A stretch of 18,350 bases of DNA from SIG480 sp045636165 (lineage in GTDB: Bacteria > Bacillota > Clostridia > Oscillospirales > JAAYXM01). Where the stretch lies: NCBI GenBank assembly GCA_045636165.1, contig JAZTWZ010000074.1, positions 1 through 18,350 on the forward strand, written 5' to 3'. Shown here piece by piece: positions 14,432 to 18,350 of this stretch (its first letter is position 1; each line of letters starts with the position of its first letter). The position numbers and the translations under genes are program-made. A model generated the notes under the pieces. That model was given only the letters and a program-made list of their open reading frames with translations. It searched no databases and was not told the origin of the DNA.

Positions 14432-16528
14432 TTATTCTACACCTCGATAGTAAAGTCCTCTTGTATAGACCGACGGAACGAAGTCTGTTTTTCCGAGATA
14501 TGCATCCATAACAGCTACACACTCTCTCGCATTCTCCGTCGTGAATGAAAGTCGGGCATAGGTGGCACCGACTTTTTCGTAATCACGCTTTTTATCCGCA
14601 AGAAACATCTTCTGCGAATTTAAGATAACCGTTCTGTGACCAAATTCCGCAACGAGAGGGAAGGATGCCCCTGTGCGATCGGTAAGGAACTGACGGCTTC
14701 CGCAGACACATGCCCCCGTCTGCGCCTGAACAACGCAGTTTTCGCATATCATAAGCGGAAGACGACCATATACTATAATTTCCGTATCCATTATTTTTGA
14801 AACATCGCGAATCTGGGGGAATGTGAGCTCAGGCGACAGAAGCGCGGACGAAAGCCCGAAACGACGAAGCTCACGGAGCGCGTGAGAATTCGTTATGTTT
14901 ATTCCGAAATCGCCTCTTACATCGAAGCCAAAGCTCTCTGCAAGGGTGATGTGGCCTGTATTTCCAACAGAAGCATACTTTATTCCGCAATTTTTCGCAA
15001 TCTGTGCAAGACGGCAGATTTCCACTTCCTCGTTATCCTTTATTATCCTCGGAAACGCTGCAACAAGCGCTGCCTTTTCCGCAATTAGCGAAAGCTTCTC
15101 CGAATTTTTATCAAACTCGGTGAGCGGTACATAGATAAATTCGGGATTTCTTTTTATAAGCTCGTCGCTTATCTGCGCTGTATTTAAAACAGAAACCGTA
15201 ATTTTCGGCGGCTCTTTGCGGTTTATAAGTTTAAAGCCGACATTGAACTCGCCCTCGCGACGGCGAATCGGTTCTGCCTGATAATTCTTTTCAAGTTGCT
15301 CTATGCATTCGCGGCGCATAGCGTTGAGTGCGGAAAGGGGAAGGGCAAGACCCTCTGAAAGCTTTATGTTGATGCCCTTTATCTCAAAGCGTGTTCCGCC
15401 CGTTTTTTCAAGCTGGGTCTTTACGGTCTCCTCCGTAAGCGCGACATTTCTCGCTTTTTCGGGAATCGGACCCTTTGACAAAGCGCGGTTTCCGCGACCG
15501 TCAAGTGCAGCAAGAAGCGCATCTCTTCCGTCTTCTATTATGCAGTAAAATTCAACGGTCTCTTTCGGTATCGGAACCTCTGCATACGACTTTGCCGCCG
15601 CCTCAAGAAGCTCCTTCGGGGCTTCGGTTTCGGTTCTTATGCCGAACATATCGCGACCCTTTTTGTTTTTGTAATATCCGTCGGTAAAACCGTCGCGCGA
15701 GAAAATCTCGCGGAGAGATTTCATCTCTTCTTCCGTTGCGACTCTTCTCTCTCTGAGAATTTTTGAGTATATCCCCGTAACTACGGCGACATACTCTGCT
15801 CTTTTCATTCTGCCCTCGATTTTGAGCGATGCAATGCCCATGTCCGAAAGCTCTGTTATGTAGTCTGCAAGGCAGAGGTCGGAAAGGCTCAACGGATACG
15901 CTACCGTTCCGCGCTCTCCGAGCTTGTACTGCATACGGCAGGGCTGGGCGCAAAGACCGCGATTTCCGCTTCTTTGTCCGATAACTGCGCTCATTTCGCA
16001 CTGACCCGAATAGCACATACACAGCGCACCGTGAACAAAAACTTCAAGCTCAACGGGGCTTTCCTTACAGATTTTCTTTATATCCTCGCGCGAAAGCTCG
16101 CGCGCAAGAACAACTCTCGTAAACCCGATTTCTGCAAGGCGACGCACACCCTCAAGGTTATGCACCGTCATCTGGGTTGAGGCGTGAATCGGAAGGTCGG
16201 GGCATACCTCGCGGATGAGCTTCGCAACGCCGAGGTCTGCAACGATAACAGCATCTACTCCTGCACGGTTTATGTCACGGCACACCTTCTCGACTGCCGC
16301 CATTTCGCGGTCGTTCACGAGCGTATTGACCGTTACATATACCTTTACTCCGCGCGCATGACAAAACTCGCAAGCTTCTTTAAGGTCGCTTGCGGTAAAG
16401 TTTTTTGCAAGGCGTCGGGCGTTGAAGTTGCCGTAGCCGAGATAGACCGCGTCAGCGCCGTTTGCAACGGCGGCGCGGAGAGCCTCAGGCGAGCCTGCAG
16501 GGGAGAGAATTTCAGCACGGTTTGACAT
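14432..16528 (-). CDS. U32 family protein, RlhA-like (23S rRNA hydroxylation)
   Basis: A 698-residue member of the U32 'peptidase' family. Many members are now known to be iron-sulfur hydroxylation or prephenate-dependent enzymes; RlhA makes ho5C2501 in 23S rRNA. The amino-terminal TIM-barrel half starts AEILSPAGSPEALRAA and carries the U32 signature with HGALC (166-170), SGQC (174-177) and GLCAQPCR (191-198). Its four cysteines (170, 177, 193, 197) probably bind a cluster. A middle region (about 300-430) resembles the inserted domain of RlhA-type members. Residues about 445-698 look like a second, divergent barrel half (GRLPLM at 588-593) with Cys595, 598, 607 and 609. It follows zapA by 1 nt, a frequent clostridial pairing. 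RlhA activity is inferred from family only. Confidence 0.88.
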   Translation of the reverse strand: MSNRAEILSPAGSPEALRAAVANGADAVYLGYGNFNARRLAKNFTASDLKEACEFCHARGVKVYVTVNTLVNDREMAAVEKVCRDINRAGVDAVIVADLGVAKLIREVCPDLPIHASTQMTVHNLEGVRRLAEIGFTRVVLARELSREDIKKICKESPVELEVFVHGALCMCYSGQCEMSAVIGQRSGNRGLCAQPCRMQYKLGERGTVAYPLSLSDLCLADYITELSDMGIASLKIEGRMKRAEYVAVVTGIYSKILRERRVATEEEMKSLREIFSRDGFTDGYYKNKKGRDMFGIRTETEAPKELLEAAAKSYAEVPIPKETVEFYCIIEDGRDALLAALDGRGNRALSKGPIPEKARNVALTEETVKTQLEKTGGTRFEIKGINIKLSEGLALPLSALNAMRRECIEQLEKNYQAEPIRRREGEFNVGFKLINRKEPPKITVSVLNTAQISDELIKRNPEFIYVPLTEFDKNSEKLSLIAEKAALVAAFPRIIKDNEEVEICRLAQIAKNCGIKYASVGNTGHITLAESFGFDVRGDFGINITNSHALRELRRFGLSSALLSPELTFPQIRDVSKIMDTEIIVYGRLPLMICENCVVQAQTGACVCGSRQFLTDRTGASFPLVAEFGHRTVILNSQKMFLADKKRDYEKVGATYARLSFTTENARECVAVMDAYLGKTDFVPSVYTRGLYYRGVE

Positions 16529-16529
16529 T

Positions 16530-16841
16530 TTACTTTCCTGAAAGTCTTGCTATTTCGCGCTTGAGGTCTGCAATCTCTGACTTTGCACGGCTTCCTTCTT
16601 CGAGGTAGTCACGAAGCTGTGTGCGGAGATTTTCCGCTGTTTCAAGAGCCTTGTAATACTCGTCTGAAATGTTGATTGCAGAAAGAAGAGCTGCCTCAAC
16701 GATAGAGAAGCTTCCTGCCTTGAGAACTTCTGAAACCTTAGTATCTACATGAGAAGCAACACGGCGTGTATATTCCTCGTTTTCGCCGCTGATAAGGCGA
16801 AGCTCGACACCTGCGATATTTACAGTAATAGCATTTTTCAT
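16530..16841 (-). CDS. zapA: Cell division protein ZapA
   Basis: A 103-residue cytosolic FtsZ-ring-associated protein that bundles FtsZ filaments. The amino-terminal head AITVNIAGVELRLISGENEEY (split across residues 4-24) and VASHVDTKV (28-36) fit the ZapA globular domain. The rest, about 57-103, is a long charged coiled coil (TAENLRTQLRDYLEEGSRAK then EIADLKREIARL) that mediates tetramerisation. The ATG at 16839-16841 has GGAGG at 16850-16854. It is the first gene of the eight-gene operon ending at 8856 and is transcribed away from the P-type ATPase homologue. Confidence 0.93.
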   Translation of the reverse strand: MKNAITVNIAGVELRLISGENEEYTRRVASHVDTKVSEVLKAGSFSIVEAALLSAINISDEYYKALETAENLRTQLRDYLEEGSRAKSEIADLKREIARLSGK

Positions 16842-16885
16842 ATCTTATTCCTCCGTTTTTTTGAGTTCACTTTTTATATGTAATA

Positions 16886-16914
16886 ATTATATCATATCCA
16901 AAAGATTATTTAAA
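16886..16914 (-). promoter_or_regulatory. Promoter of the zapA operon (extended -10)
   Basis: The minus strand has TATAAT at 16886-16891 preceded by TGA (TGATATAAT, extended -10). The -35 region is weak (TTTAAA, 16909-16914, 17-nt spacer). The leader to the zapA ATG would be about 38 nt. No other promoter of similar quality was noticed upstream of the operon. Confidence 0.7.
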
Positions 16915-16956
16915 CAATTATTTTATAAATTTTTCTGCTCTTCGCCATATATTCTG

Positions 16957-16985
16957 TTGACCTTGTACTTGTTTGGTTATATAAT
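16957..16985 (+). promoter_or_regulatory. Promoter of the P-type ATPase homologue
   Basis: TTGACC (16957-16962), a 17-nt spacer and a perfect TATAAT (16980-16985). The transcript would start near 16992, directly at a small 5-bp hairpin (16993-16997 with 17002-17006). An AGGAG ribosome binding site (17017-17021) follows, 9 nt before the TTG start. Confidence 0.88.
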
Positions 16986-17030
16986 TTAGTTAAGCCTCCA
17001 CAGGCTCATCCCTTACAGGAGTTGATTGAT

Positions 17031-18350
17031 TTGTATCATAAATTGAGTATAGAAGAAACGCTTGCTTCTCTTGATGTAAACCCCGAAAACGGGCTTTCAT
17101 ATCAGGAAGCGGCGTCCCGCGTTACAAAGAATAACAAAAAGGGCGGAAACTCATCCTTTTTCAAGTTTGCCGCCGCAGGTTTTGCGCGCCCGTATTCCTG
17201 GCTTTTGCTTATCGCCGCGGCTCTTACCGCTCTTTTTGACGGCATAATTTCTGCAGGTCTTATCCTCGCCGTCATCGTGATAAACGCGCTCTTTTCTTCC
17301 GAGTGTAAACGCCGCGGACTCAAGACGATTGAAAAGTCCGTCCGCCCGTCGGTTACTCACGCGATAGTTCTCCGAAGTGGTGCTAAGATGAGAATTCCGT
17401 CAGACGAGCTCGCCGTCGGCGATATAGTATCTCTGAAGCCGGGCAGAATTGTTCCTGCAGATTTGCGTCTTATAACGACCGACGGTCTCGTTATCGACGA
17501 AACTGCGCTCACGGGTAGCGCCGATATAGAAAAGGACGCATCCGCAACGATCGAGGGCAATGTGCCGATTGACCGCCGCGTAAACTGCGCTTTTGAGGGA
17601 ACTGTTGTCGTCCGCGGTCGCGGAGACGGCGTTGTTGTCGCATCAGGTCTTTCGACCGAGATGAGCCGTCTCTCCATCCCGACAGACACTCCCGAACGCG
17701 ATTCAGCCCCCGTTCTTTCACGCGTAAAGAAGCTCTGCGATAAGATGACCCTTGTTGCGACCTTCGTTTGCGTTGCGATATTCATAATCAGTCTTCTTTA
17801 CTCCGAGCCGTTCATTGGAAGCCTTGCTTCGTGCATCGCGCTTGCCGTTGCGGCTATCCCCGAAGGAATATATACTTCCGCTCTCACCGCCCTTGCAAAA
17901 GGCGCATCACGCCTTACAAAAAACGGCTTTTCTCTCCGCAGTATCGACGCGGTTGAGAACCTCGGCGAAACCTCTGCTTACATAACCGACATCCCGCAAC
18001 TCGGCGTTTCCGCAACCTATACGAACGGCAGAATCAAAGCTCCCCACGAGGAAGACAGCGTTCCGTTCATCGACGGTCTTCTTCTCTGCGAGCTTGATAA
18101 CCCGTCGCTCTCAACCTTTGCTTCTCACCTCTGCACGCCCGAAGAGGTCCGTGCCTCATTCCCGAAAATCGGCGAACTTTCAAGCGAGGTTTATACAACT
18201 CTCCACAGGGCAGGGAAGACGACGCTCTCATACACGGGCGGCGATTCAATCGAGATTTTAAACCGCTCTGACCGCATCTGGGAATTCGGCAACATCCGTT
18301 CTCTTACAGAAAGCGACCGCGAAGAAATCCGCGCCTGCATCCGTTCGTTT
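17031..18350 (+). CDS. P-type ATPase homologue with degenerate catalytic motifs (partial, 3' end outside window)
   Basis: The visible 440 residues align by eye to Ca2+-type (P2) ATPases: an amino-terminal LSIEETLASL and GLSYQEAASR motif (5-30), M1/M2 (about 55-88), actuator domain with VGDIVSLKPGRIVPADLRLI (129-148) and DETALTG (156-162), M3/M4 (about 240-290) with AAIPEG (274-279), then AVENLG (307-312) leading to the phosphorylation site. The active-site elements are lost: TGES reads TGSA (161-164), DKTGTLT reads DIPQLGV (320-326, Asp kept), GDPTE reads about DNPSL (356-360) and KGAPE reads TGGDS (402-406). The cation-site segment after PEG is also altered. The TTG start at 17031 has AGGAG 9 nt upstream. 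The frame is open to the edge and codon use resembles the neighbours. Probably a membrane pseudoenzyme; transported ion, if any, unknown. Confidence 0.85.
   Translation, partial: MYHKLSIEETLASLDVNPENGLSYQEAASRVTKNNKKGGNSSFFKFAAAGFARPYSWLLLIAAALTALFDGIISAGLILAVIVINALFSSECKRRGLKTIEKSVRPSVTHAIVLRSGAKMRIPSDELAVGDIVSLKPGRIVPADLRLITTDGLVIDETALTGSADIEKDASATIEGNVPIDRRVNCAFEGTVVVRGRGDGVVVASGLSTEMSRLSIPTDTPERDSAPVLSRVKKLCDKMTLVATFVCVAIFIISLLYSEPFIGSLASCIALAVAAIPEGIYTSALTALAKGASRLTKNGFSLRSIDAVENLGETSAYITDIPQLGVSATYTNGRIKAPHEEDSVPFIDGLLLCELDNPSLSTFASHLCTPEEVRASFPKIGELSSEVYTTLHRAGKTTLSYTGGDSIEILNRSDRIWEFGNIRSLTESDREEIRACIRSF

Noticed and set aside
17357..17785. 142-codon minus-strand open frame opposite the P-type ATPase homologue
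   Set aside because: Its Ser/Thr/Arg-rich composition and position antisense to the actuator domain mark it as a shadow. The plus frame has clear family similarity, a promoter and a ribosome binding site.
17031..18350. Explanation of the ATPase motif loss by a frameshift or pseudogene decay within the window
   Set aside because: The frame is open for 440 codons, similarity continues on both sides of each altered motif in the same frame, and other frames do not encode the missing motifs. The 3' part is not visible, so decay beyond 18350 cannot be excluded.

Overview
The window looks like a low-to-mid GC bacterial chromosome segment from the Bacillota, probably class Clostridia. The grounds are strong GGAGG-type ribosome binding sites, sigma-A-like promoters (several with an extended TGn-TATAAT -10), an SLH-domain envelope protein, and clostridial-type gene neighbourhoods (lepA-hemW, zapA-U32 peptidase, maf-mreCD-mrdA). 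The species cannot be named from sequence alone. No rRNA, tRNA, CRISPR array, insertion sequence or phage gene was seen.

Layout. (1) 1-759, minus: the 5' 253 codons of serC (phosphoserine aminotransferase), running off the left edge, with a consensus promoter. (2) 996-1643, minus: a small secreted protein made almost entirely of SLH repeats, with its own promoter and terminator. (3) 1906-7108, minus: an operon lepA - hemW - ACT-domain regulator (UPF0237) - UPF0210/DUF711 - tadA, ended by a strong terminator at 1777-1806. (4) 7296-8810, plus: yifB/comM, divergent from lepA. (5) 8856-16841, minus: a tightly packed operon zapA - U32 peptidase (RlhA-like) - dut - maf - mreC - mreD - mrdA (PBP2) - iron-containing alcohol dehydrogenase. 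Four successive junctions are overlapping, abutting or 1 nt apart. A terminator at 8821-8850 serves this operon and the convergent comM. (6) 17031 to the right edge, plus: a divergently transcribed P-type ATPase homologue, cut off at 440 codons.

How the genes fit together. The long operon combines division (ZapA, FtsZ-ring bundling), elongation-mode wall synthesis (MreC, MreD, PBP2) and nucleotide-pool sanitation (dUTPase, Maf). The lepA operon is translation-centred (EF4 and the tRNA A34 deaminase TadA), with a radical-SAM heme-chaperone-like protein and the conserved but poorly understood ACT/UPF0210 pair.

The most unusual object is the P-type ATPase homologue at the right end. Its fold landmarks are clear: the amino-terminal motif, M1/M2, actuator domain, M3/M4 with PEG, and the lead-in to the phosphorylation site. 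Yet the visible catalytic and nucleotide-binding motifs are degenerate: TGES lacks its Glu, DKTGTLT reads DIPQLGV, and the equivalents of GDPTE and KGAPE are altered. The reading frame is open and sits behind a consensus promoter and ribosome binding site. This looks like a maintained P-type ATPase pseudoenzyme rather than a decaying gene, and it is the best candidate for an undescribed system here.
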